A program made the position numbers and the translations under genes. The notes beneath the pieces are model-generated. The model had not been told where the DNA came from, searched no databases, and was given only the letters and a program-made list of their open reading frames with translations. Shown here one piece after another: positions 38,077 through 49,873 of a stretch of DNA of 64,000 bases (within the stretch, counting starts at the first letter, position 1; the number at the start of each line of letters is the position of its first letter). This DNA is from Botryosphaeria dothidea (taxonomy: Eukaryota > Ascomycota > Dothideomycetes > Botryosphaeriales > Botryosphaeriaceae). The stretch spans positions 2,356,001 to 2,420,000 of the forward strand of contig WWBZ02000082.1 in assembly GCA_011503125.2 (NCBI GenBank). The letters run 5' to 3'.

Positions 38077-40083
38077 GTCACTGCTTTGTTGGTCTTGTGG
38101 CCTACGGGCCAGGGACCATCGATCCCAATGCGGAATGTGTTCGCTCGCCGGATCGTCCACGCGACATCAAGGGCCAATGACGCCAAGGCGGGTGATCAGC
38201 AGCCCCTGTATAGCGAATCTGCGCCTGTCAACGTATCACTTGCATTTCCTGTCTTCTCCATTGATGGCGAAGGAAGAAGAAGGTTGGTCTCCCGCCCCCA
38301 AGCGGAAGCGGAACCGAGCCGACGCCGGCGAGCCTCGATCCTACGCAATTGTCGGGAAGATGTCATCCCGGCAGCCCTTATTGAGTCTTGGTGTGCTTTC
38401 GGCCACGTCGCATTTGCAGTTTTGGTGAAAGTGGATAAAAATAAGGAAGGGCTGTTGAAGCTTCCAAGACCTTTCCTGAATTTGCTCGTGAAACTGTCGC
38501 CCTCTGACATCTTCTCGCGCCGTGAAACATCTTCGCGGCCCCCGCGTGTCGGTGCGGGTGACGATGGGATGGAGCCGCGCGAAGGAATCGTGCCTGTGAG
38601 AAGCCACGAGGATCTGCGCAGGAAGGCAATAGCCGGCTGAATTATAGCCTAAAAGAGTCCGTCGATCGGTGATGAGGTTTGGAGTGCTACAGGAACTTTG
38701 CTGCTGAAAGGCAGTTGTTCACATGGTGGGTATTTCCCGAGTTCCGAGAGCAGAGCGCGCCAGGAGGGTCTGTCCGCACCGAGTAGGCGAGATAAGGGGG
38801 CCGAAAAGGGCATCACTAGCAGCAGAGCGCACGCACCCCTGCACCGCACAACCCTACGGCAAGGCTCTTTATTGTCTGTGCAGCCACATGGTCGGGCACG
38901 ATAGTTCGGAAGATCCGCCGATCAGCCTTCAACCGAAAAAGAAAACAAAAAGGAGAAATAGTAGTGAGAGTAGTGACGATTCAGGGCCCGATGTTCTCAG
39001 CTCTCTCTTCTCTCTTTCAGCTAACTACGCCCTTGGCCCCCAAAAAGAACGCGACAAGCCCCCTTTCGCTCCGTCCCAAATATATCACAGGCAACGTGGA
39101 CAGGGCGCTAAAAGGACGGTACGCTATTGGGGAAGAGGGTGGTTCGGCGCGGCGGCCGACGGCGTAGGGTCGCTTGCACGCTACAGGCGCACTACGGCCA
39201 ACTGTCAGCCAGTTTGGCTCTTGATGAATTTCTCCACTCCTTCCTCAGCTGCGCTCGACGGAACGCTAAAACAAGACTACGGCAACGGGGTGAGACACTG
39301 ATAAGACGAACGGCCCTTTCTTCTCCACACGCTTGCCGAAAACTTCTCCACTGTGCCCGCTATCTTGTTCAGCCGGATGGCTATGTCGGGAGCCAATAAC
39401 GCGAATTCGACTTTTTATTGAGTGAACGAGTTCGGACTTGGCAGACGGTCAGAGGCAGTTGCCGCTAACAATAAGCGGAACAGGTCTGACGGGGCTTGCT
39501 GCCAACGCGTCATCCGGCTGCGCTGCGCTTCCGGGTCCTCGGGTCCTCGCGGTAGTCGCCGCTCAGGAGACAAGAAAGGGCATTTTTAACCGCGCTTGCC
39601 GGACTGCGTGCTGTACCAAGATCAGGCGAGGACGGGGATGAACGAGTTTGAAGAGGGTGTGGAATGAAGAGGCTGAAGAGTGGAAGATGGTCCAGAACCG
39701 ATCAACCGACGCCGCCGATTCCATGAGCACCTCCTGCGTGCGTCACTTCGTGCTGCGCATCGTAATACTGCCTACTCCTCATGACCTCAGCCCAGACTTA
39801 TGATGTGCTACTACCTTGATGCTCTTGCGGGAAGACTTGGCTGGAACGCCCATCCCATCGCGCTTGATCCCGTAACTTCTATTCCTGCGATGACATGGAT
39901 CTTCATCTTCACTCGAAGGAGTTGATGCGGTCGCAGAGAAATATGCTACTCACAAAGAAGAAGTAATTTTTCTGTGAACCATTTAAAGGATAATAAGTGA
40001 GTAAGAAGGCAAACGAATGCCTTTCTGGTATCGCGCTTGTACCGGCCAGACCTTACCTCAACACCGGGATCTTGCAGAACTCC

Positions 40084-43076
40084 TCAACCCTTCCTGTCGT
40101 CCTCCTTAAAGCTTCCCTCCGCTGACCTTGTACCCGTAGTCTTAGCTTCCTTCTCACCGCCCTCCCTGCCGTCTCTCCTCCTCGAACTTGTCCCCCTCTT
40201 CCTGCGCGCCGGCTGATACACATCATTGAAGTTCATGACCATGGCAAGCCAACGCATATCCGCGTCAGGTTGGTGGTACAAATCGCCCAATAGGACGTTC
40301 ACGCGCGCTCTGAAGTCTCTGCTCAACACACTAAGTCTGTTCCGCAGCCCCTCGAGCACGTCGTCCTCAGAGCCTGCATTTCCGGACAGAAGTGGCGGAG
40401 GAAACGGCGAATTGTCATCACCTTGGTGCATTGACGAAGGGTGCAGGTTCGCCGGCGCAGCAGAAGTCGGTGAAGCATTGGCTGAGTCTCTCTCACTAAG
40501 ACCCCATTTGCCTGCTGCGGTGCGCGTCTCGATCTTCGCAGCACGTTCCTGGCGGCGCGCAAACTCGGCTGTTGAGAACGAGTACAATCCATCCACAGCG
40601 CCCTTGTACGCCAACATGATCTTGAGTAGCTCGTGTAGTTGGCCGGTAAAGTCCATACGTTCCGAACCGAGAAGACCCTTCCGCGTGATATTGTTGAGAT
40701 AGCGGGCGTGCGCCTGGATTAAGTCGTCCAAGGTGCTCTCCGGTTTGCGCATGCTGGCTTGAAGCTCGTTCCACGAGGATTCGATGACCTCGAAAAGGAT
40801 GTAGTATTGAAGCTGGTTGACGAAGTGGATCATCTCAGCCACGGCGCAGCGAGCTATTTTCCAATCTTTGCCAACTTTATCCTCGACAGCTCCGAGGAAC
40901 TGACGCGCTGCGGTCATACAGCGGCGCCATGTGCTTCCAAGAGCAAATTCGACTCGCTTGACTCGCCACAAGAAGTTGAATACTTTGAGATATTGCTTGC
41001 TGCCATAAGGTGTGACAATAACATCGACAGGGGCATCGATCTTGTATTCCAAAGTAAAGACGTCCCAGCCAATCTCTCCATGGCTGAGCTCAAGCATTCG
41101 AGAATCTAATCTGCGGAGGACCTCGGGAGAGTCGTACTGTGCGTTGGAGTTGCGGACGGCATGTTCCAACTGGGCGGTCAACGTGTGGCGGTATTGCGTG
41201 TTGGCAGGCTGATCCAGGTTTGAAGACAGAGACTCCATCAAGACAGCAATGAAGTCACCGGCACCGAGGAGGATGTATTTCTTGAGAGCCTGTAGGTGCT
41301 CAAAGAGTTTGAACTTGTCGGCCATTAGGTGGATTAAACGAGCCATAGTCGTCTTGTAAGCCTCTCCAATATTGCGTTCGAGTGCGGCAGTATCTCCGTA
41401 GCGAAGTTCCCTGGAAGAATCCTTGGAGTAGCTTTCAACCCATGCGGCATCACCACAGCCGTATCGAATGAAGTTCAATGTTTTGCCGATGAGGAAAACC
41501 TTATTTGCAAATTCAGATGAAACAATTGAAGGAATCATCTTCTCGTTCAACTTGTATTTGTCTTCCCACACGCTCGTCGCACCTCCCTTTCCTGCATTCT
41601 CGTCATTGGGATCTTCGGTTGGTTCGGATACGAAAAACTCGAGGAAAGGGTCTGATAGCTCTCCGTCGTAAATCCATTGTCGTAACATGTCATAGAAAGG
41701 TCGTGTCACATGAGCAAGGAGGCGCTCTGCGAAGGCGACCACGAAGGGATCACCGTGAGAAAGAGAAAAGGAATGGATCAAGGAAATGAGTTGTCCGCCT
41801 TTCTTGTCTAGTACATCGTCAGCATGTCACTTCAGATCTGTGAGGAAAGCAAATCACCTTTGGACTCCTCGACAATCAGGCTCATGAGTCGTAGGCCCAT
41901 GGTTGCCTCTCTCGTCCAAATTACGCATCGTTTCAGGGTGACACCGGCTTTACCGATCCCCCGCCTAGGCTCTGCATCGTCCAACATTGCCAATGCGCGT
42001 CGGATTTGACCTTCGAGTGTAGCGACAAGACCAAGGTATGCACGTAGCTCAATAGCCAAAGCTGATCGCAAACTTTGCGTGACTAGGCCCCCGTCCGAAG
42101 ACTCTACGAACTGGGAAAGTTTGCGATAAAGAAGAGATGGCTCTGCTAGAGTGTGGAGAAGGCTGACCAAGGGCGCCGGAAGAGTCGATGGGAATTTGAG
42201 AGTGGAAGGGTCGGCGAAGATTAGGTTGGTGGAAGAAAGACCTTGCAGCGTGAAGGGTAGGTCGCGCAGGAGAGCCGGTTCCGATGGCTCATAGGAAGTA
42301 AGAGAGGTGTACTTCTTCAACGCAGGAGTGTCCGGAACCGGCTCTTCATCTTTCTTAGCCTCTCGTGACCTCCTATCCGCTGTCTTGGGTCTATCGGCCG
42401 TCTTAGGCCTCTCCTGTGCTGGCGTTCTCGCAGGATGCGATTCCTCCGGGGGCGGTAGTCTTTGCAAGCCCGCATTGGCAAACGCCTCGTTGAACGCCGG
42501 GTTATCCGCATACTGGGGTTCAGCATGGTCCCTGCCAAACCTAGGCGGCGAAAGCGGATCGGGATCAGCGAGTGATTGGTAGTTCGCGGCGTGTTCAGGA
42601 GAGCGGGGAGGTGAGCGGACGCCGGGCGGTAGGATTGGGATATCGGAGTCGGAGAGCTGGAAGAGGAAATAGAGCATCGCCCATTTTTGGTTCAAGACAG
42701 GCTGGGTGAGGAGTCTGGAGTAGAGATTGGCGAAGCGCAATGCTTTTTCTGGCGAGCTATTCTCGCGCACCACTACGTCTATTAGCCCGGAATCTCGGAG
42801 GTGGAAACGCGGTGAGCGCACATTTCTTCTTGATCAAATCGGCAGCATGATTGACATCGGAGGCGACGCCTGGCTCTCCTGCACTGCATGGCCGTCAGCA
42901 TAGCTTGGGGCGTCGCGACGGGCGTCTTGCCTGCCTATGGCGTCCAGCGAGTAGTTGAAGGCATCGTCGAAGCGCTGGTCGGCGGTATCCTCGTCTTCGT
43001 CAGGATATTGAGGCAGGAGGTGCTCGAGCAGCTTGGAAAGCGCGTGCTCGACGCGTTCTTGGGTGGTTTGCGGCAT
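40084..43076 (-). CDS. Gamma-tubulin complex component 3 (GCP3/Spc98/Alp6)
   Basis: Core subunit of the gamma-tubulin small complex that nucleates microtubules at the spindle pole body. Minus-strand exons 43076-42931, 42883-42822, 42778-41858 and 41807-40084 join to 950 aa. Family marks are SDVNHAADLIKKK, ALRFANLYSRLLTQPVLNQKW, KKYTSLTSYEPSEPALLRDL preceding the GRIP1 region, GKAGVTLKRCVIWTREATMG, GGQLISLIHSFS, HVTRPFYDMLRQWIYDGELS and DPFLEFFV. The GRIP2 end contains YILLGAGDFIAVLMESLSS and YLKVFNFLWRVKRVEFAL. The first intron needs a GC donor (AG|GCAAGA) and has a CTGAC branch point and CAG acceptor, 47 nt. The second intron is only 43 nt. Both restore the conserved N-terminus exactly. The C-terminal tail is Lys/Arg-rich and poorly conserved. 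Confidence 0.93.
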
Positions 43077-43527
43077 TGGTAGAGGATGCGCTCATCGCGC
43101 GCGGGCTTGCGACGGGGAAGACGCGTTGCTTGGGCGCCAGGGACGACGTGATGTTTGCGCCCCTCCGTCTCCGCCGCCTTTTCCGTTCCGGTCAGCCCTT
43201 GCGTCCTCCACCACCCCACAATCCAACTGCCCCCTCGCCGCTTGCATACGAGTCCCCGTGTCCACGTCCACTGCACCCTATCATACTCAATCTTCATCTG
43301 GTACAATGCCGATCCAGATTACTCAGTCCAAGTCAGCTTCCATAACAGAATGCTTGCCCTGCAAGACCGTACACAACGCCGACTATTCGCGCGCTCTGCT
43401 GCGGGGTGGTGCTCATTACGTGATGGCTTATGCTTGTACCATGTCTGATACTCTCGTGCATTTCCGCTTTACATCTCAATCTTCCCTCTTCTTCTGCTGC
43501 TGAATTTACTGGCACGATTAGGCCAGA
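43077..43527. other. Intergenic region
   Basis: Promoter side of GCP3 and upstream of the decayed dehydrogenase. No gene supported. Confidence 0.45.
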
Positions 43528-44612
43528 ATGAAGTCCACCATAGCTGAAAAAGGGTGCGCAGCGTAGGTAGGGTTATTTGGCATTGGTGCTTCAAAAGCAA
43601 TACCTGACGGCTATGCAGGGGGAGCCAATGGCATTGGGAAGGCTATTGTGGAGATGCTCGTTGACAGAGGGTGTTCCGTCAAACTCCGACCCTCGAAGCC
43701 TTTGATTCATACCAACGCTTCTTCAGCGCGAAAGTTCATAGCAGACCGCGATATCGCTTCCGCCGAGTCACTAGCCCGTAACTCTTGTATCACAAGGTCG
43801 ATGTGACAGACTGGAACCAACAAGTTCAAGCGTTCGAGGCAGCGATCGCAGAATTCAAACGTATTGACTACTTTTTCCCAATAGCAGGTATTGGAGAAGG
43901 CAAATGGCTCCCAAATCCTAGCCCCTTGTCTGGATTCCAGAAACCAGATCTTGCGGTGCTGGATCTGGACCTGACGGCGGTCTTCTACACCATAGCGCTT
44001 GCCATACAACAGTTCCGTCGCCAGGACAAGTCTGAAGGAGGGTTCAAGGCAAACGTGAGTGAGCTATTCATTGTGGCTTCCAAGAGCGGCGGCTGATATC
44101 GCTGTCACATGGTAGTACTGTGTGTCTCTTCGATCTGTGGACTGTACTCTGTACCAACTATGCCTGTCTATGTGGCCGCAAAGCAGTGAGTACATCGTCT
44201 GCTGAATCTAGCGCTTAGCTCAATTGCTTTGTAGTGGCGTCGTCGGGCCAGTACTTCGTACGGCAAGTTTTTGCCGGAGGAAGGCATCACTATGAACGCC
44301 ATCTGCCCCAACATCATCCGGACAAACATTGCTCCCAATCTCTTCTTCGACAAAGTGGAGGCTCGCGGTCATTTGACTCCCATGTCAGGAGTGCTGAAGG
44401 CTTTCACGGCGATGCTGGAACCAAGCAACATTTTCGGGGGAGATTTTTGAGATAGGGCCCAATGGAGGATACGTTCGGCGGGACGACCCGAGTACCTGGA
44501 CGCTGAAAGCAAGCAAGGAGTCGATGCGTTGTACAATATCTATCTGCCGCTGCAGAGGCGTACCGATGATGGCATGTTAGTGAGAAACCCAGGAATGGAA
44601 TTGCAACGCTGA
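43528..44612 (+). pseudogene. Short-chain dehydrogenase/reductase, frame-broken
   Basis: Remains of an NAD(P)-dependent SDR. Recognisable blocks in order are the Rossmann glycine motif GGANGIGKAIVEMLVDRGCS, YHKVDVTDWNQQVQAFEAAI, RIDYFFPIAGIGEGKWLPN (normally NNAG-like), GFQKPDLAVLDLDLTAVFYT, CVSSICGLYSVPTMPVYVAAKH containing the catalytic YxxxK (YVAAK), EEGITMNAICPNIIRTN, GHLTPMSGVLKAFTAMLEPS and EYLDAESKQGVDALYNI. These blocks lie in different frames. Breaks are near 43779 (stop just before YHKV), 44056, about 44276, the T4 run at 44431-44434 and about 44488. Two introns (from about 44056 and 44188) are still recognisable. Most breaks equal one base lost or gained in a short run. This is a pseudogene unless the assembly is wrong. 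Confidence 0.72.
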
Positions 44613-45221
44613 TCACGCCGAAAGTCAGAGCTCACGCCGTGACTAGATCGGAAGCCCAAGACTTTAAACTCCCAGGCGGGCTCGACACGCTGGTTGGACG
44701 AGCGAGAGGCACGGACGGGCGTCGGATGTAGGAGTGTGCAATTTCCTGGAAGGTGATTCGCAGCTCGCGGGCGGGTGGAGACGTTTGCAGTGACGCGAAG
44801 CATTTCCTGGCGGGTGCGGGCCATGCCGCGAGTGGTCTAGAGTGCGGCTAAGCTCAAACGCTTCGCCGGCCTTATCGCCCCGTTGCAGCATGATGGCGCC
44901 GATGAACGGACGGCGATAGCGCATGGACGAGTTGCCGGACGCCGCTGCCATAACGAGCGAGCGTTCCTTGGAAGCTCCAGCTCGCCATGGGCCCATTTCC
45001 GCGCGTCGACCCGCCCGCCGCTTCTTTTTCAGGCCCGCTCGCGCTCCCTCGCGTCCGTCTACCTTCTTGCCGTGCTTGACTTTCTGCATTTGCTCTTTGT
45101 TTACCACCACGCTCGCTGCAAAACATCTTCACTTCTCTAAGCTGTCGTCCTCTCACCCCCAGCTCCGCGCAGAATCTCCGCTGTGGCTCAAAAGTCGCGC
45201 TACCCGGACCTCTCTGCAAAG
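44613..45221. other. Promoter/5' leader of the GH72 gene
   Basis: Pyrimidine-rich from about 45000 to the ATG at 45222, as in strongly expressed fungal genes. No coding sequence supported. Confidence 0.5.
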
Positions 45222-46592
45222 ATGCACGCTTCCATCCTCGTCACGAGCCTCCTCACCGGCTTCGCCGTCTCCGCCAATGCCATTGCTACTATTTCCGTGA
45301 AGGGCGCCAAGTTCTTCACCAGCGATGGAGACCAATTCTACGTCAAGGGTATGTGGATGATACCTTGTCTTACATACCATGCAGCCACCCGAGCCATTTG
45401 ACGTGTTAACGGTCTTATAGGTGTTGCTTACCAGCTCGTCCCTGACGACCCATTGATCAATGCCACCCAGTGCAAGCTCGATGCCGACCTTATGGAGGAC
45501 CTGGGTGCCAACTCTATCCGCGTCTACCATGTCGACCCGACGGAAGACCACAAGGATTGCATGGACACTTTTGCGGACAAGGGCATTTATCTCTGGCTCG
45601 ATCTCGACACCTTCACTACGCAGATTGAACAGAGTAGCCCCACCTGGAACGAGACCCAGCGCTCTGCTTTCGAGAAGGTCATGGACGAGTTTCAGCAGTA
45701 CGACAATACCGCTGGCTTCTTCGTTGGTAATGAGGTTCTCACCACCGGGAACGGCTCCGTTGCTGCTCCCTATGTCAAGGAAGCTGCCCGCGACCTCAAG
45801 GCCTACCGTGACCAGAAGAACTACCGCGACATTCCGGTTGGCTATTCTGCTGCTGACATCGCTTCTCTGCGTCCTATGCTCCAGAATTATCTTGCCTGCA
45901 GCAGCAATGCCTCTGAGAACATCGACTTCTATGCCCTGAACGCCTACGAGTGGTGCGGCGATTCCTCTTACACCACTTCTGGTTACTCCGAACTCCAGAA
46001 GAACGCATCCACTTACAACATCCCCATCTTCTTTTCTGAGACCGGCTGTAACACTGTTCAGCCCCGCACCTTTGGCGATCAGTCCGCGATTTTCGGAGAC
46101 AAGATGGCCGACACCTGGAGCGGCTCCATCATTTACGAGTGGATCGAGGAAGCTAACAACTATGGAATCGTCAGCTACGGCGCTAAAGTCGACGCTACAG
46201 CTTCCGGCGCACCTCCGGATGGATACCCCCGCTCCGGCACCCCGACTCCCGTCAGCCCCGATTTCTCCAACCTGAAGTCACAGTGGGCAACCTTGACGCC
46301 GACCGGTGTCAAGAAGTCTGCCTATTCTCCTAGCTTGACCGCGCCAGCTTGCCCTGAACTCACAGAGGGCGTCTGGGAGGTCAATGGCAACGTTGCATTG
46401 CCCACACTCGGACAGAAGTTTGATTCTTCCGTCCGCAGTAGCATCACTGCTGGAGCCACCGGTGCTTCTGGAGTTGCTGCTTCTGCTTCCGCCAGTGCTA
46501 CCAAGAGCGGCGCCGCTAGCCCTGCCAAGGAAGTCAAGGGCATGGGTGTCGGCCTTGCTGGTGTGCTTGCAGGTGCGGTCTATTGGCTGTAG
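45222..46592 (+). CDS. GH72 beta-1,3-glucanosyltransferase (Gas/Gel family), GPI-anchored
   Basis: Cell-wall remodelling enzyme at the outer plasma membrane that cuts and re-joins beta-1,3-glucan. Exons 45222-45348 and 45421-46592 give 432 aa. Residues 1-20 are a signal peptide (MHASILVTSLLTGFAVSANA). The GH72 core follows: KGAKFFTSDGDQFYVKGVAY, CKLDADLMEDLGANSIRVYH, acid/base Glu about 147 in FFVGNEVLT, NIDFYALNAYEWCGDSSY, nucleophile Glu about 249 in FFSETGCN, and TWSGSIIYEWIEEANNYGIV. After the core comes a CPEL..GVWEVNG segment, but no Cys-rich X8/CBM43 box, so this is the GH72-minus subfamily. A Ser/Ala-rich stretch and the hydrophobic end GVGLAGVLAGAVYWL form a GPI-attachment signal. 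Confidence 0.95.
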
Positions 46593-46940
46593 TCCAACGA
46601 CACGACGTTCACCGTTCTGCTTCATTCTACTTCTTCCCCAATTTTGAGGGCTAATGATTGGCGTAATAGGCAGGTTCCGCATGATATACGCATGGATGGC
46701 AGAATGAGAAATGGCGGGTCGAGTTGAGCTGCAGGTTAGGTCTTGAAGGCCATAAGACTTCTTGTTTTGTAAGCGCATCAGCATACGAATAGACGGAACG
46801 GGTAATTGCATGTCATGTCTGAAGGGAGATAGCGGAGTAGCCAAAACATATACATAGGCTACAGAGACCCTTGAGCAACCAAGTTTCATTTTCCATGAAC
46901 ACTATGACGGATATGTGCCAGGCCTCAAACAGGGCCTACG
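46593..46940. other. Convergent 3' intergenic region
   Basis: 348 bp holding the 3' ends of GH72 (plus) and the MFS gene (minus). Nothing else seen. Confidence 0.5.
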
Positions 46941-48706
46941 TTAAGTGGCAAACCTGAAGTGCGGATGATCGTCTCCAAGGTTGTCCCTGTCCTTCTCATC
47001 GTCTAGCCGGTAATCTCTCTCGCCCCGGTCTCTCTTCTTGTTTTCTCTCTTCACCCCAAAGAACAGAATGGTACACATCAGAGCACACAGCCAGAGCAAG
47101 CCCAATGACGTCCCGTAGCCCGTCGGGTAGCGTGGGGCCTCGGAGGTCTTGTAGATATTGGACGCCACAATGCCGCCGCAATTACCGAAACCGACCTGCA
47201 TGGCCGCGGCGATAGACCGCTTGTAGTGACCGCTCATACAATTGGAGATCCAGGTGAGGGTCACGGGCTGTGTGATATAGCCACCACTAACGATAACGAA
47301 GAGCGCAAAGTACTTCACGCCGACCGAGACGCTTTCTTGCTTCAGCAAGATGACATAGCCAACGGACGCGACGCAGACGCCGAGGACGCAGAAGCCGTAG
47401 CGATGCTGCAGACGGTCGGTGCACAGCGCGATGACGAGGGCGACGACGGTGGCCACGACGAAGATGGGGATCGAGAGCACCTGCGCGCGCGACGACGTGT
47501 AGCCCATCTCCTTGATGATGGTCGGGATGAAGAAGGACGTCGCGTAGCCGTTGTTGACGATGCCGAAGTACATGACGACCGCGCAGTACATCTTCCAGTC
47601 GCCGAAGCTGCGCTTCACCGCGCTCCTGTCCAGCCGATCCATCCGGCACTCGCCTTGGTCGTCGGCCAGGCGCGCGGTGAGGATCGCGCGCTCTTCTTCG
47701 TTGAGGAAGGAGGCAGTCTCGGGCCAGTCCGGTACCCACCATTTGGAGACGAAGCCGATGAGGATGGTGGCGAGGCCTTCGATGATGAAGATCCTGTGAA
47801 GCAGTCAGGGATGGGCTTGGAGGAGGGAGCTGCTGAGCATGTCTTACCAGCGCCATCCGCCGTATCCACCAACGCCGTCCATCTTGGCGAGCGCGAACGC
47901 GAGGAGCTGAAGAATTGTGTTAGAGAACGGTTTCTTAGTAGCTGGGAAAATTCCGCCGTCCTTACACCGCCAAAGCCTCCTGCCAGAATACTGGCGGAGA
48001 AAAACAGTGAAAGCCTCCACTGTAGCTCGTACCGCTTGTAGTACATTCCCAGCATATACACACAACCTGACATTAGGATCGGTCAATGGGAAAGCCAGGG
48101 TAGATACAGCGATTAACATACCTGGAAAAAGACCAGCCTCAAACAGTCCAACCAGGACACGCATAGCAACCAGTCCACCAAAGTTGTTGATCAGGCCTTG
48201 CCCCATCGTAGCGATTCCCCACAACACCATGATCAAGCTGAGCCACGTGGATGGTGCAACCTTCTTCAGGATGATGTTGCTCGGAATTTCGAATAGAATG
48301 TAGGGTACGAAGAAAACAAGGAGGGCGACGTTGTAGTCATTGCCCGTCATCTTCAGCTCCTCCGTCAAGCCCTGGATCCTGGCGTTGCCTGTATCGATAA
48401 ACCCCCGAGATTAGCAAGGCACCCTTGGAAAGTTTGAGGATCCTCTTTGCATGCTTGTAATTGCAACGGGAGAACTGGTTGCTGACCAATATTTGTTCTG
48501 TCCAGGAAGGCGAGCAAGAAGAGGACGGTCAGAGGCGGTACGACGCGGTAGTCGCATTTGCGTATCACCCTCTTCTCTGCAACAGGATCAATGTGAATGG
48601 ACGATCGTCCGTCAGTAACAGTGTCACTAGCACTGCTACGCTCGTCGGCATCTTCCTTCTCTAGTTGATGCGCCTTTGGCTTCTCGTGGATGGCGGTCAC
48701 ATCCAT
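46941..48706 (-). CDS. MFS permease, ACS family (nicotinate/vitamin permease-like)
   Basis: Third ACS-family permease of the window; candidate substrates are organic anions or vitamins, not determinable here. Minus-strand exons 48706-48487, 48388-48122, 48066-47966, 47906-47848 and 47793-46941 join with matching phases to 499 aa. Signatures are LLAFLDRTNIGNARIQGL in helix 1, FFVPYILFEIPSNIILKKV in helix 2, MRVLVGLFEAGLFPGCVYML in helix 4, SASILAGGFGGLLAFAL in helix 5, GWRWIFIIEGLATILIGF in helix 6, YATSFFIPTIIKEMGYTSSR after helix 7, and TLTWISNCMSGHYKRSIAAA in helix 10. The first intron uses a weaker donor (GTCAGC). The tail is Arg/Asp-rich and cytosolic. It is not adjacent to a catabolic enzyme that would hint at a substrate. 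Confidence 0.9.
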
Positions 48707-49873
48707 CTTGAAGTTCTCAAATGGAGACCGACAACGAAACCAGGGACCTCGACGGATGTGGAGATGAAATTAAGGACGGAACAGAACTGAAAGAAAATTA
48801 AAGTATTAACAGCGGGCAGATGGCGAAACGACGTGCGCTGCAACATGTCGATCATCCGTGGTCGGCCCTCGGAGCATTTAAGGAGCGGACGAACCGACCG
48901 CAGGCCAGTAGCTAAGAAGAAAAGACCTGTGACCACAGCTACCGAAATTGTGGGCCGTCCCCAGACGGGTCGCCAGTTGCTGGGGAAAGTGGGTTTTGCC
49001 AATGCGCAATCGGCACCTCTCTGGGGTAGCAAACCTGGGGTCCCCGCACTTGTGGCTGGCCGGGGCTTGTGCTTGGCGCGAGTGGTTAGCATTGTGACTG
49101 TCAAATCGCGGCACCGCATAGGGCGGCAGCGCTGGGAAAGCCGACGGGCGCTAGTGATGCGTCGTCTGTGACGCAGCGCCGACGATTGTATGGGGAGGTG
49201 ATCTTCCGCACTGGGGAAAGCAAGGGACGGAAAGATCCCGCGCATCCAGCAAGCCCCACGCGGTTGCTCCTGCTGTGGAGCCAGTTAGGGAGCGTGGTGG
49301 CGACTCATACTGTCCCTCTTCGAAGAAGTTCGTTCGGCTTGGGTTATCTTGTCTTGCAGGCTTAGTTCGAAAGCATGCGGAATCATCCCGGAGGCTTTCT
49401 CTTAGGCCTTGTTTATCCGTAGGTTCGAACAGAGGGGGCGCACTGTGGCTTTATGGCTTTGAGTATCGCAAGAACAAGGGTCGTCAAGATCCGAACTGCG
49501 TGAAGTAGCGCTGGAAACCGTTCGTTCCTGCGTCTGCATCTATTCCGCAGATTGCAAACATACCCTCGGTAATCTATGCCAGAGACAAGCGGAGGAATAC
49601 CAAGCCCTGCATGCCAAGAATTGCTATCAGTGCCATAGCAGCGCTGAAAGGCTATTTTACCATGGATATTTGACGTGTTTGAATAGATTTTGTTCTTTAA
49701 TGCCTCAGCGGAAAAGCTGCGCAGCGCTCGCGACCAAATTCTTCCAAGATATTCTACACGACAATCGTCTTCTTGGGCCCTGTTGCTTCATGTGCGTGAT
49801 TAACACTGCATTCCCTAAGTTCAGCCAGAATTTTCAACGCATAAAGGGCGGTGCTAGGATGATGAAGCGCAGA
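48707..49873. other. Intergenic region
   Basis: About 1.2 kb upstream of the MFS gene and downstream of the small secreted-protein gene. No domain-bearing frame. Confidence 0.45.

Larger units (their letters stand above)
36310..40083. other. 3.8-kb gene-poor region
   Basis: The longest gene-free stretch. It contains a G20 tract (37289-37308) and an ATC microsatellite (38045-38076). Frames such as 38086-38640 and 38723-39301 are open for 180-190 codons, but their translations show no domain, and no splice-consistent extension was found. It may be a degraded repeat or non-coding transcript region. Confidence 0.4.

Noticed and set aside
38723..39301. 192-aa frame in the gene-poor block
   Set aside because: No recognisable motif, no supporting splice structure, and several equally open neighbouring frames.
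47226..48041. 271-aa plus-strand frame over the third ACS permease
   Set aside because: Crosses exons and introns of a clear minus-strand MFS gene; acidic low-complexity translation.
46941..48706. Tandem transporter island as one functional cluster
   Set aside because: The three ACS-family permeases lie 7-36 kb apart on different strands with unrelated genes between them; no shared pathway genes.
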